Shown piece by piece: positions 6,463 to 13,784 of a stretch of DNA of 14,829 bases. The DNA lies in NCBI GenBank assembly GCA_029883965.1, contig JAOUIN010000035.1, positions 1-14,829 of the forward strand. Reading direction: 5' to 3'. Origin of the DNA: Betaproteobacteria bacterium (GTDB taxonomy: Bacteria; Pseudomonadota; Gammaproteobacteria; Burkholderiales; SG8-41). Positions within the stretch are counted from its first letter, which is position 1. Each line of letters starts with the position of its first letter. The position numbers were made by a program, and so were the translations under genes. Below the pieces are notes generated by a model. It was not told where the DNA came from, searched no databases, and saw nothing but the letters and a program-made list of their open reading frames with translations.

Positions 6463-7800
6463 ATGAACACAAACTTTGCCGATGCCCTGCAGGCGCGCAC
6501 GCACGACGTGCTTGATCATTGCACGCGTTGCGGCCGCTGCTTCGAAGTGTGCCCAATGCCTGCACCCGCAGGCCTGTCGGAGCATGTCGGTGCTGACGTG
6601 GTCGGCGGTGTGCTCGACATCATTCGCGGCGGCAGCGGTACGCCCGCGGCTGAACGCTGGGCGCAGGTGTGTTCCGGCAGCGGGCATTGCATTCCAGCAT
6701 GCCCTGAGTCGGTGAACCCGCGGTTTATGCTCGCTCTCACGCGCGTCGCGATCCAGCGCCGCGCGACTGCTGCGGAGCAGCGCGCCAAGGGCAGTGCTGC
6801 GTTTGCCAACATGGGTCGCGGCGTGCGCGTGCTCTCGCGCATGCAGCTGCCTGCTGAAGTATTGCGTGGTTTCCGCGATGTCGATTACGCGGCAGCGCCG
6901 CCCGATGTCGTGTTCTATACCGGCTGTAATGTGCTGAAGACACCGCATATTGTACTGCTCTCGCTGGACATTCTTGACGCGCTGGGCGTCACCTACCGCG
7001 TCATGGGCGGACCGGGTGACTGCTGCGGCGTGCTGCAGTTTCGCGCCGGTGATTTTGATGCTGCGGGCCGCATCGCGTATCGCACTACCGACCGTTTTGC
7101 CGCGACCGGCGCCGCCAAGGTGCTGGCCTGGTGCCCGACGTGTACGATCCAGATCGGGGAGAACGTCCTGCCCGGGCGCAGCCATGACTCCGCAAAGCCC
7201 GCTTACGACTATGAAGCGTTCGTGGTGTACCTCGCTAGCCAGCTCGACCGGCTGCGCCCGTTGCTGCGCAACAGGGTCAATAAACGGGTCGGGCTGCATG
7301 AACATCCGGGCGTGACCGGCGTGTTCGAATCCGCAATCCGCATTCTCAAGGCGATCCCGGGTCTCGAGTATGTCGAACTCGAGCAGACGCGTGCCGGCTA
7401 CATGTGCAATACGCTGCAGCCGCTGCCGGCGTTCAAGCGCGAAATGCACCGCACACTGCTTGAAGCGGCGGCCGCAGCGAAAGTCGACGCGCTTGCCGGT
7501 GTGTATCACGCCTGTCATCGCGAGCTGTGTAGCCACGAAATCGACTGGCCGTTCGCAGTGGTGAACTTTCTCGAACTGATCGGCGAGAGCATGGGCATCA
7601 CGCGTGAAGACCAATTCAAGCGCCTTAAGAAAATGCAGGATACTGATGCCATCCTCGCCGAAGTGACGGATCTGGTGGCACAACACGGGCTCAGTCTCGA
7701 AGAAGTCCGCGCAGTGATCGAGAAGGACCTGCTCGGCGAGCAGCCGCTGGCGCTCAAGCGGTCGGATGTGGCGCGCGGTACGACATCCGCACCCGGCTGA
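6463..7800 (+). CDS. Fe-S cluster protein with CCG domains (HdrD/GlcF-type electron carrier)
   Basis: The protein has 445 residues from the ATG at 6463, which has AGGA 6 nt upstream; a GTG at 6448 extends the frame but is less likely. The N-terminal ferredoxin part has a normal [4Fe-4S] motif, Cys20-x2-Cys23-x2-Cys26-x3-Cys30-Pro. Its second motif reads Cys70-x2-Ser73-x2-Cys76-x3-Cys80-Pro, with Ser in place of the second Cys. A first CCG domain follows (Cys155, Cys187-Cys188-Gly, Cys224 and Cys227). In the second CCG half the CCG is replaced by MCN (Cys315), followed by HACHRELC (Cys351 and Cys356). Proteins of this type pass electrons in heterodisulfide reductase, glycolate oxidase and lactate oxidase complexes. 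No flavin or membrane partner is encoded nearby, so the partner is unknown. The M48 protease gene starts 22 bp downstream. Confidence 0.83.
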   Translation: MNTNFADALQARTHDVLDHCTRCGRCFEVCPMPAPAGLSEHVGADVVGGVLDIIRGGSGTPAAERWAQVCSGSGHCIPACPESVNPRFMLALTRVAIQRRATAAEQRAKGSAAFANMGRGVRVLSRMQLPAEVLRGFRDVDYAAAPPDVVFYTGCNVLKTPHIVLLSLDILDALGVTYRVMGGPGDCCGVLQFRAGDFDAAGRIAYRTTDRFAATGAAKVLAWCPTCTIQIGENVLPGRSHDSAKPAYDYEAFVVYLASQLDRLRPLLRNRVNKRVGLHEHPGVTGVFESAIRILKAIPGLEYVELEQTRAGYMCNTLQPLPAFKREMHRTLLEAAAAAKVDALAGVYHACHRELCSHEIDWPFAVVNFLELIGESMGITREDQFKRLKKMQDTDAILAEVTDLVAQHGLSLEEVRAVIEKDLLGEQPLALKRSDVARGTTSAPG

Positions 7801-7822
7801 TTACCGCTTACGTTCGAGGCAC

Positions 7823-9163
7823 ATGATGCAGACTGTTTCTGGATTCCGGCGTGCGCTGTTGCTGGGCCTGATCGTGCTGGCTCCGGGCTGCGCGACCAAC
7901 ACCATCACCGGGCGCAGCCAGCTCATGCTGGTGTCCGAAGAAGCGGCGGTACAGGGCGCGGTGTCGGCCTACGCCAACATGATGGGACAGTTCTCGAAGA
8001 AGAACAAAGTCGAAACCGGTACGCCGCGCGCGGCGCGCATCAAGGAGATCACCAACCGCCTCGTTGCCGAAGCCGTGCGCTTCCGGCCCGATTCGGCCAA
8101 CTGGGCATGGGAAGTGCAGCTCATCGATGAACCCAAGACCGTCAATGCGTTCTGCATGGCCGGCGGCAAGATGGGCATCTACACCGGCTTCTGGGAAAAG
8201 CTCAATGCCACCGATGACGAGATCGGCAATGTCATGGGGCACGAAATCGGCCATGCGCTGGCGAGCCATACCCGCGAAAAGATGTCGATGGCGATGACGG
8301 TTGGTGTAGGCACCGCTGTGTTGGCGGCGCTGGTTTCATCGAGAAATTCCAATGATCCCTATGCTTTTCAGCGCAACCAGAACACGGCTGCGCTCGCGGC
8401 GGCGATGGCGATCACGCTGCCGAACAGCCGGGATGCCGAATCCGAAGCCGATCAGATCGGCATCGAACTCGCAGCACGCGCAGGTTTTGATCCGCGAGCC
8501 GCTGTTACGCTGTGGGAAAAAATGGCGAAGGAGGGGGGCACGTCTGCGGAATTCTTGTCGACGCATCCCTCGCCGGAAAATCGCGCTGAGCGACTGCGGT
8601 CGCTGTTGGTGAAGGTGGACCCGATGTATCAGCTGGCTAAGAGCCGCCCTGCTACTGCTGCGGTGCCCGACTTCATCGATCAGCCGGTCAATGAACGCGC
8701 GGCCGACGGCATGACGCGAGAGGAATACGCGAAAAAACTCGCCGCGGAGCCGCAGGTGATGACTTTTGTTGCGGCTGAGTTCGAGCAGTTCAGCAAGGGT
8801 AACGTCGTATTGACCTGCGCCACTGAATGCGTATTCGGCTACAGCTTCCATCGCAGCATCTGGAAGGAGTTACACGCGAAGCACCAGTGGCGCGACCTCG
8901 CCGTCGCGGTGATGAAGGTCGGCTATTTCAACGATCTGTCCTATTTTCTGCTGGGCGAGGCGGCGACGGGCCTGGGTTTGAAGGATGCGGCAACGACGTA
9001 CTATGCGAGGGCGCGCGCTGCGCAGCAGGCCGACAAGAGTTGCGAGGGCGCTTTCAATACATGTGAGGGATTCGAAATTGCTAAGGCCGTGGATGCGGTG
9101 CTGGGCGTACCGGAGTTGCCGCCGGCACCCGTAAAAGATAAAAATTATAATAAATTCAATTAG
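7823..9163 (+). CDS. M48-family zinc metalloprotease, membrane-anchored
   Basis: This is an envelope zinc protease of the BepA/LoiP (M48) kind, 446 residues long. The N-terminus has a hydrophobic signal ending LAPGC (Cys23), a near-canonical lipobox suggesting lipid anchoring in the periplasm. The zinc motif is HEIGH at 140-144, and the third ligand is Glu206 in ESEAD. Between them is a hydrophobic, Ala-rich segment, and the motif THPSPENRAERL (about 248-259) is typical of the family. Beyond about residue 285 comes an additional 160-residue helical region with two Cys pairs (332/336 and 407/411) and a possible TPR-like arrangement. ATGs at 7823 and 7826 are both usable, and GAGG at 7816-7819 fits the second better. 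The last ten codons are strikingly AT-rich (VKDKNYNKFN). Confidence 0.9.
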   Translation: MMQTVSGFRRALLLGLIVLAPGCATNTITGRSQLMLVSEEAAVQGAVSAYANMMGQFSKKNKVETGTPRAARIKEITNRLVAEAVRFRPDSANWAWEVQLIDEPKTVNAFCMAGGKMGIYTGFWEKLNATDDEIGNVMGHEIGHALASHTREKMSMAMTVGVGTAVLAALVSSRNSNDPYAFQRNQNTAALAAAMAITLPNSRDAESEADQIGIELAARAGFDPRAAVTLWEKMAKEGGTSAEFLSTHPSPENRAERLRSLLVKVDPMYQLAKSRPATAAVPDFIDQPVNERAADGMTREEYAKKLAAEPQVMTFVAAEFEQFSKGNVVLTCATECVFGYSFHRSIWKELHAKHQWRDLAVAVMKVGYFNDLSYFLLGEAATGLGLKDAATTYYARARAAQQADKSCEGAFNTCEGFEIAKAVDAVLGVPELPPAPVKDKNYNKFN

Positions 9164-9168
9164 TTATG
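9141..9168 (+). repeat. AT-rich 28-bp segment, copy 2, at the M48 protease stop
   Basis: This is the partner of 6303-6330 in the same orientation, and it overlaps the last codons and TAG stop of the M48 gene. Together the two copies bracket the Fe-S and M48 genes as imperfect direct repeats. Confidence 0.4.
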
Positions 9169-9222
9169 CGACATATCCGATACCCGCGGGTGTAGTTCAC
9201 GGCCCGCTGGAAATTCGGGTTT

Positions 9223-9828
9223 CTATTTCTCCCGTAGCGCGCGGGCGTGCTTTGCGGCGGGGCGCGCCCAGCACCGGTGCAGCCAGGCATCGAAATTCGG
9301 CCACTTGCCTACGTCGATCGACAGTGCGCGATACAGCGCGCCCGCGACATTGAGGTCAGCGACTGAAAACGCCGGGCCGGCGAGCCAGTCGGCCTTGGAC
9401 AGCGCTGTTTCCAGTACGTCGAATGCGGGTGCGACTTCCAGCCACGCGGCTTCGGCCATTGCGGGTTTGCGTTCAGCCTCAGCCAGAGCGACCGAGTGGC
9501 GGACGTAGGTCACGATCTGGCGGTCGAGGCGGTCGGTCTCCCAGAAACTCCATTGCCACGCCAGCGCCTCGTGCTGCGGATCGGCAGGGTAGAGCTTGTT
9601 GTGCTTCTTGGCCAGGTAGAGATTGATCGCCATCGACTCCGACAGGATGAAGCCGTCGTCATCGATGCTCGGCACGCGCGCATTCGGATTTACTGCGCGG
9701 TACTCGTCAGTTTTGGTTTCGGGTGCGCGCGGCAACCAGTCCTTGTGGTCATACTTGAGGCCGAGTTCGGCGGCCATCCACAGGGTGCGCAACGCGCGGG
9801 AATTGGCGGAGCCATAAATACGGAGCAT
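9223..9828 (-). CDS. Glutathione S-transferase family protein
   Basis: This cytosolic GST has 201 residues, the normal length. The N-terminal thioredoxin-like domain begins MLRIYGSANSRALRTLWMA, with Ser7 or Ser10 as candidate thiol-activating residues. The cis-Pro loop is ARVPSIDDDG (Val52-Pro53), and the gamma-glutamyl-binding turn is SESMAI (Glu64, Ser65). The helical C-terminal domain contains DWLAGPAFSVADLNVAGALY, the N-capping box of the GST fold. Roles in the family include detoxification and peroxide reduction; the substrate here cannot be assigned. The gene diverges from the aldo/keto reductase across 213 bp that contain a strong dyad. The ribosome site (GAGAA) is weak. Confidence 0.9.
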   Translation of the reverse strand: MLRIYGSANSRALRTLWMAAELGLKYDHKDWLPRAPETKTDEYRAVNPNARVPSIDDDGFILSESMAINLYLAKKHNKLYPADPQHEALAWQWSFWETDRLDRQIVTYVRHSVALAEAERKPAMAEAAWLEVAPAFDVLETALSKADWLAGPAFSVADLNVAGALYRALSIDVGKWPNFDAWLHRCWARPAAKHARALREK

Positions 9829-9894
9829 GATGTTCTCGTGAGTGAGGAAGAAGTGGTAGTTTACGCGAGAGAACGCGAATTGGCATTCGTCGCG

Positions 9895-9918
9895 GATACA
9901 TTTTTAAAAGCATGTATC
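9895..9918. promoter_or_regulatory. Dyad between GST and aldo/keto reductase genes, candidate operator
   Basis: GATACAT (9895-9901) and ATGTATC (9912-9918) are perfect 7-bp inverted arms around TTTTAAAAGC, whose first eight bases are themselves palindromic. The element lies 67 bp upstream of the GST start and 124 bp upstream of the aldo/keto reductase start. Its size and symmetry fit a dimeric regulator site of the MarR or TetR sort, but no such regulator gene is in the window. Confidence 0.45.
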
Positions 9919-10041
9919 TTCAGTGCATCTCAGCACGTCAACACTTGGATTTTCGGGTCACGCCGGTATCATGGCGAAGACCGGGCGTGCTGCAATGCAC
10001 GCGCCCGCAACGGTGTCACATTCATTCAGGCGAGAGCGCAG

Positions 10042-10911
10042 ATGGCTACACGTGTAACACCATCTCAGCAAACCGGCGCCGCGCTGGCGGGTACGCTCCG
10101 GCTCGGCGATCGGGTCGTGAACCGCCTGGGTTTCGGTGCCATGCGGCTGTGCGGTGCGCAGGTGTGGGGCCGGCATGACGATCCCGACAATGCTGCGCGC
10201 GTACTCAAGCGCGCACTCGACCTCGGCATCAACTTCATCGACACCGCCGACAGCTATGGCCCCGAGGTCAACGAAAGTGTGATCGCGGAGGTGTTGCATC
10301 CTTATCCGCAGGGGCTGGTGATCGCGACCAAGGGCGGCCTTACGCGGCCCGAGCCCTCGGCATGGGTAGAGAATGGTCATCCCGAACATCTGCGCCGCGC
10401 ACTCGACGGCAGTCTCAAGCGCCTGCGAGTCGACTGCATCGATCTTTACCAACTGCACGCGCCTGATCCCAAAGTGCCGTATGTGGATTCGGTGGGCGCC
10501 CTTGCCGAACAGCAGCGCGCCGGTAAGATTCGCCATCTCGGGATTTCAAACGTGACCGTCGCGCAACTCGACGAGGCGCGCCGCATCACAGACATTGTTT
10601 CTGTGCAGAATGAATTCAATGTCGGCAACCGTGCAGATCAGGACGTGCTGGACGCTTGCACGCGTCTGGGTATCGCCTTCCTGCCGTGGTACCCGCTCGG
10701 CGGTGCCGGCGATATCGCGACGGCGAACGTCAAGCGTATCGCCAGGCGTCGCGGCATTACGCCATCACAGGTGGCGATCGCTTGGCTGCTCGCGCGCTCG
10801 CCAGTGGTGTTGCCCATCCCCGGTACACAGTCCGTAGGGCACCTGGAAGAGAATATTGCGGCGGCGGGGATCACCCTGGCGTCGGAAGAACTGGAAGCGC
10901 TTGAGTCATAA
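10042..10911 (+). CDS. Aldo/keto reductase
   Basis: This is an NADPH-dependent reductase of aldehydes or ketones with the (beta/alpha)8 fold, 289 residues. The catalytic tetrad is complete: Asp67 in FIDTADSYGP, Tyr72, Lys97 in ATKGG, and His139 in LYQLHAPD. The cofactor-binding end, VLPIPGTQSVGHLEENI, is typical. The substrate is unknown. The frame is open far upstream across the antisense of the GST gene, but that extension is a shadow. The ATG at 10042 has GAGAG upstream and gives the normal family N-terminus. The gene diverges from the GST, which hints at a shared detoxification or stress role (inference). Confidence 0.92.
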   Translation: MATRVTPSQQTGAALAGTLRLGDRVVNRLGFGAMRLCGAQVWGRHDDPDNAARVLKRALDLGINFIDTADSYGPEVNESVIAEVLHPYPQGLVIATKGGLTRPEPSAWVENGHPEHLRRALDGSLKRLRVDCIDLYQLHAPDPKVPYVDSVGALAEQQRAGKIRHLGISNVTVAQLDEARRITDIVSVQNEFNVGNRADQDVLDACTRLGIAFLPWYPLGGAGDIATANVKRIARRRGITPSQVAIAWLLARSPVVLPIPGTQSVGHLEENIAAAGITLASEELEALES

Positions 10912-11040
10912 GCAGTGACGGCCTGGCATCGCCGCTGAAAGCCTAGATGGGCGGGGCGGTATGCCGGGGTGATTTGCCGCGGAACCTACGCCGGGCCGAA
11001 CCCGCGCGGACTCGCCTAAACTGCTTCGCCTGTAATCTTT

Positions 11041-11820
11041 TCAGTAGGTGCCGGGATAAGTGCCGCCATCGATAAGGAAATTCTGTCCGGTGATGAAAGC
11101 GGCCTGTGCGCTGCAGACATAGGCGCACAGCTCGCCGAATTCGGACGGATCGCCGAAGCGGCCCGCCGGTATTACTTTGCAACGGGCTTCCATGTGCTGT
11201 TCCAGCGTCTGCCCGGCGGCCCTGGCGTTGACGGCCAGCCGGCTTTTGAGGCGGTCGGTGGCGAACTGACCGGGCAAAATATTGTTGATGGTGACATTGT
11301 GGCGCACGGTCTTGCGTGCGAGGCCGGCGACAAAACCGGTAAGCCCGGAACGCGCGGCATTTGACAGACCGAGCTCCTCGATCGGCGCCTTGACCGAATT
11401 GGACGTGATGTTGACGATGCGGCCGAAGCGACGCGCGATCATGCCGTCCACCGTTGCCTTGATCAGTTCAATCGGCGTCAGCATGTTGGCGTCGACGGCC
11501 TTGATCCAGTCGTCACGTGTCCACTCGCGGAAGTCTCCGGGCGGCGGACCGCCGGCGTTGTTGACCAGGATGTCGGGCGGCGGACAGGCAGCGAGTGCGG
11601 CCGCGCGCCCTTCGGCCGTGGTGATGTCCGCAATAACCGCATTGACTGTCACGCCCGTCGCCGCGCGAATCTCCGCTGCAGTCTGCTCCAGCGCTTCGTG
11701 TCCGCGCGCAATGATGGTGACGTTGACGCCTTCGCGAGCGAGCGACAGTGCGCAGGCCCGGCCCAGTCCCTTGCTGGCGCCGCAGACCAGCGCGTTCTTG
11801 CCTTTAATGCCGAGGTCCAT
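11041..11820 (-). CDS. SDR-family protein with substituted catalytic residues
   Basis: This short-chain dehydrogenase/reductase fold has 259 residues. The nucleotide-binding loop GASKGLG (14-20) and NNAG (87-90) are present, as are Asn112 and Ser140. At the position of the catalytic Tyr (13 residues after Ser140) stands Ser153, and four residues later Arg157 replaces Lys; the stretch reads GLSNAARSGLTGF where active enzymes have YxxxK. This matches a known SDR-like subgroup (BKR-like, without the usual tetrad), so it is probably a lineage feature rather than recent decay. Either chemistry is altered or the protein binds without reducing. No clear ribosome site precedes the ATG, and the leader is A-rich (CAAACAAAAA). 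It converges on the aldo/keto reductase. Confidence 0.87.
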   Translation of the reverse strand: MDLGIKGKNALVCGASKGLGRACALSLAREGVNVTIIARGHEALEQTAAEIRAATGVTVNAVIADITTAEGRAAALAACPPPDILVNNAGGPPPGDFREWTRDDWIKAVDANMLTPIELIKATVDGMIARRFGRIVNITSNSVKAPIEELGLSNAARSGLTGFVAGLARKTVRHNVTINNILPGQFATDRLKSRLAVNARAAGQTLEQHMEARCKVIPAGRFGDPSEFGELCAYVCSAQAAFITGQNFLIDGGTYPGTY

Positions 11821-11891
11821 TTTTTGTTTGAATCCAAGTTTGGCGGACGAACAATCTACAGAGGAAGGGGGTTGATTGCCAGCGGAATGAA

Positions 11892-11928
11892 TGCAATCCG
11901 GCCATCACGGAATCTCTGCAATCAGGCC
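11892..11928. repeat. 12-bp direct repeat and overlapping dyad upstream of the SDR gene
   Basis: TGCAATCCGGCC (11892-11903) and TGCAATCAGGCC (11917-11928) differ at one position and start 25 bp apart. Arms TCCGGCC (11897-11903) and GGCCGGA (11925-11931) can also pair. They lie 72-108 bp upstream of the SDR start, between it and the upstream gene's stop, so they may be a regulator-binding region or a transcript-end structure. Confidence 0.4.
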
Positions 11929-12027
11929 GGACGGCTGCAAGCCAAAACCGTCAACCTCGATGGCGGTGATGTGTTTTCAGGCCAGACCGCCGATCCGCGG
12001 TTCGTAGGCAACATGAAACACATGGCT

Positions 12028-12711
12028 TCACTTGGCAGTGGAAACAGCGACACCTTCGCTGCTCGTGCCCGGCAAAAGTTGATCCGCGTCACCCTGCCTC
12101 GATGCGATGTCAGCGCCCTCGGATACATATCGGGCAAGAGCGCGCACTATATAAAAGCCAAAACGGGGATCCTGATAGAAAAGTTCAACGGCTTTTTCGC
12201 TGGTGAGACTGTAAAGCTCGGAGTCATCTTCAGAAACCGCGGAGGACGTGCGGATCTCGGTCTCGGAAAAAATGCCGACCTCACCGAAAACGGCGCCGGC
12301 CTCCAGGATCTTGTCAAACTCAACGAGCTTGATTCGCCCCTTTTTCAGAACGTACAGCCGGTCTGCCAATGCTCCTTTCCTGAACAACAACTCTCCGCGC
12401 CTGATGCTTTCGCGCTTCATGTAGGGGGTCAGTGCATCAAGGGAGGCGTGTTCCCTGGTCATTGCCTGGACCGAGCGAATGGTGTTTTGTACCTCCCGCA
12501 GTCTCATTATGTTCAGGATCAGGAGGGCGGCATGCAAGACCAATATGGGCAGGACCTTGTCGAATATTGCGAAGTTGATTCCCATCAGCGCGTAGACGAT
12601 GAATGCAATATTGCCGGCGATGGCTACTTTTCGAAGTGGCACGATCGTCTTCATGAAAAACGATGCAAATACCAGTCCCGCAGCCACCCAGGCCGCAATC
12701 AGCATTTCCAT
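12028..12711 (-). CDS. Three-helix membrane protein with cyclic-nucleotide-binding domain (POPDC-like layout)
   Basis: The 227-residue protein starts with three hydrophobic helices (about 3-20, 28-48 and 52-68). These are followed by a linker helix (RLREVQNTIRSVQAM) and a CRP-type ligand-binding beta roll (about 95-190). The phosphate-binding cassette FGEVGIFSETEIRTSS has Glu144 and, ten residues later, Arg154-Thr155, the same spacing as Glu72 and Arg82-Ser83 of CRP, so cAMP or cGMP binding is plausible. No DNA-binding helix-turn-helix follows. Three membrane helices plus a cNMP domain is the layout of Popeye-domain proteins, which also exist in bacteria. The ribosome site is good (GGAG, 6 nt). 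The output is unknown; it is likely a membrane-bound second-messenger sensor. Confidence 0.82.
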   Translation of the reverse strand: MEMLIAAWVAAGLVFASFFMKTIVPLRKVAIAGNIAFIVYALMGINFAIFDKVLPILVLHAALLILNIMRLREVQNTIRSVQAMTREHASLDALTPYMKRESIRRGELLFRKGALADRLYVLKKGRIKLVEFDKILEAGAVFGEVGIFSETEIRTSSAVSEDDSELYSLTSEKAVELFYQDPRFGFYIVRALARYVSEGADIASRQGDADQLLPGTSSEGVAVSTAK

Positions 12712-12840
12712 TTACCACTCCATTCGAGTTAAGGAACCGGCAAGCGCACGGGTGCAGCGACATCGGTACAGCAACATGTGATGCGGCTGCCCACTTTCGA
12801 CCTGCGGGCAGCAAAGGGCTTTCCGATAATAACAGTAGGA

Positions 12841-12857
12841 GCGCTCGTCAAGAGCGC
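12841..12857. repeat. Small dyad in the leader of the cyclic-nucleotide protein gene
   Basis: GCGCTC and GAGCGC flank the loop GTCAA, 130-146 bp upstream of the ATG at 12711. No T-run follows on either strand, so it is not a convincing terminator. Confidence 0.3.
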
Positions 12858-12986
12858 AGAATTCGATCGGGCTCAAATGTTTCTCGTGCGGCCGTCAGTG
12901 GTTGACTGCGGATGCTCGGGGCATGAATATTATCCGCTTCGAGTACGCGATTATCTCTGACCGACGGGCCGTTACAGGGCTTGCAG

Positions 12987-13583
12987 CTAGGGTTGATGGG
13001 CGTTTTGTTCCAGCGCTTTCCGAAACCCATCCAGGTTCCCGTGATAATCCGCCGCTTCGCCATATTTCAGAAACCGCGCGGCCCTCGCGTGCGATCCTAG
13101 TACTTTCCTTGCATGTTTAATCGGGCAGAAGTACTGCTCGGTCCGCGCCGTGATCTCAGCGGCGTATGCCAGCAGCCCGTTGGCGTATTCGCAGTAGGTG
13201 CAGTGAAAGCGCTCGAACCAGTTAAGATATTCGAGCAGCTGGCGGTCGTAGACGATGTAGTCGCTGCGTTTGACTTTCTCGATGCGGTAAATCGGGAAGC
13301 ACGTCGCCTGGTAGAACGTGACCCAAAAATCGAGGAAGACCAGAGGGATCACCATCGCGTAGATGACCGGTCCGGTGATGAAGTTCTGCGGCCGGTCGGT
13401 GATGATCCATCGCAGCACGCTGCGTTTCAGTTTACGGTGGGCTCGGCGTACCTGGTCCTCAAAGCGGATGCGCTTGCCTTCGAGTTTGTAAAGGAGCTGT
13501 TCCTCCTGATCATGTAACACAGTGCGTAGTTCGTCCTCAAGCGTGCTTATCTGTTTGAGCAGGTTGTGTATTTTGTGGTCCAT
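12987..13583 (-). CDS. Coiled-coil membrane protein with Cys/His cluster, unknown function
   Basis: The 198-residue protein has an N-terminal charged helix (residues 1-55, heptad-like: LLKQISTLEDELRTVLHDQEEQLLYKL) that should form a coiled coil. A hydrophobic segment (about 69-95) forms one long or two short membrane helices. A soluble end contains HCTYCEYANGLL (His127, Cys128, Cys131) and YFCPIKH (Cys153, His157). These residues are spaced as a possible metal site or Fe-S site on the membrane face. AGGA stands 5 nt before the ATG. I do not recognise a named family. It lies on the same strand as the cyclic-nucleotide-binding protein, 275 bp upstream of it, so a shared transcript is uncertain. 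Confidence 0.8.
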   Translation of the reverse strand: MDHKIHNLLKQISTLEDELRTVLHDQEEQLLYKLEGKRIRFEDQVRRAHRKLKRSVLRWIITDRPQNFITGPVIYAMVIPLVFLDFWVTFYQATCFPIYRIEKVKRSDYIVYDRQLLEYLNWFERFHCTYCEYANGLLAYAAEITARTEQYFCPIKHARKVLGSHARAARFLKYGEAADYHGNLDGFRKALEQNAHQP

Positions 13584-13784
13584 TGGGATCCTGTGCGCGA
13601 TGGAAATGTATCGTTGATTGAGTGAAGCGTATTTTATTAGACGCCATAGGGTCGGCTGTGAACAGCATTAATTTCCGGCGTGAGGCAGGCGCGCGAATGC
13701 CCAGTGTAATGACAGTACCTTTTTCGCGTTAGCCCTCGATTTCACGGGGCCGTGGTACGCTGCCCTCATCAGAAGGAGTCCAAG

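Noticed and set aside
6457..7686. 409-codon open frame antisense to the Fe-S protein gene
   Set aside because: The Fe-S gene has clear motifs and a ribosome site; the antisense frame is a composition shadow without recognisable protein features.
9201..9230. Possible terminator between the M48 and GST genes (CCCG/CGGG then TTTCTATTT)
   Set aside because: The stem is only 4 bp with a 9-nt loop and the T-run is interrupted.
9496..10041. Upstream extension of the aldo/keto reductase frame across the GST antisense
   Set aside because: The GST on minus is intact, and the reductase family N-terminus begins at the ATG at 10042 with its own ribosome site.
11698..12732. 344-codon + frame antisense to the SDR leader and cyclic-nucleotide protein
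   Set aside because: It shadows the clear CNB-domain protein and has no supporting start signal.
13584..13784. Possible small RNA or promoter pair in the divergent region before the dehydrogenase
   Set aside because: No convincing -35/-10 pair with correct spacing and no stable hairpin with a T-run was found by eye.
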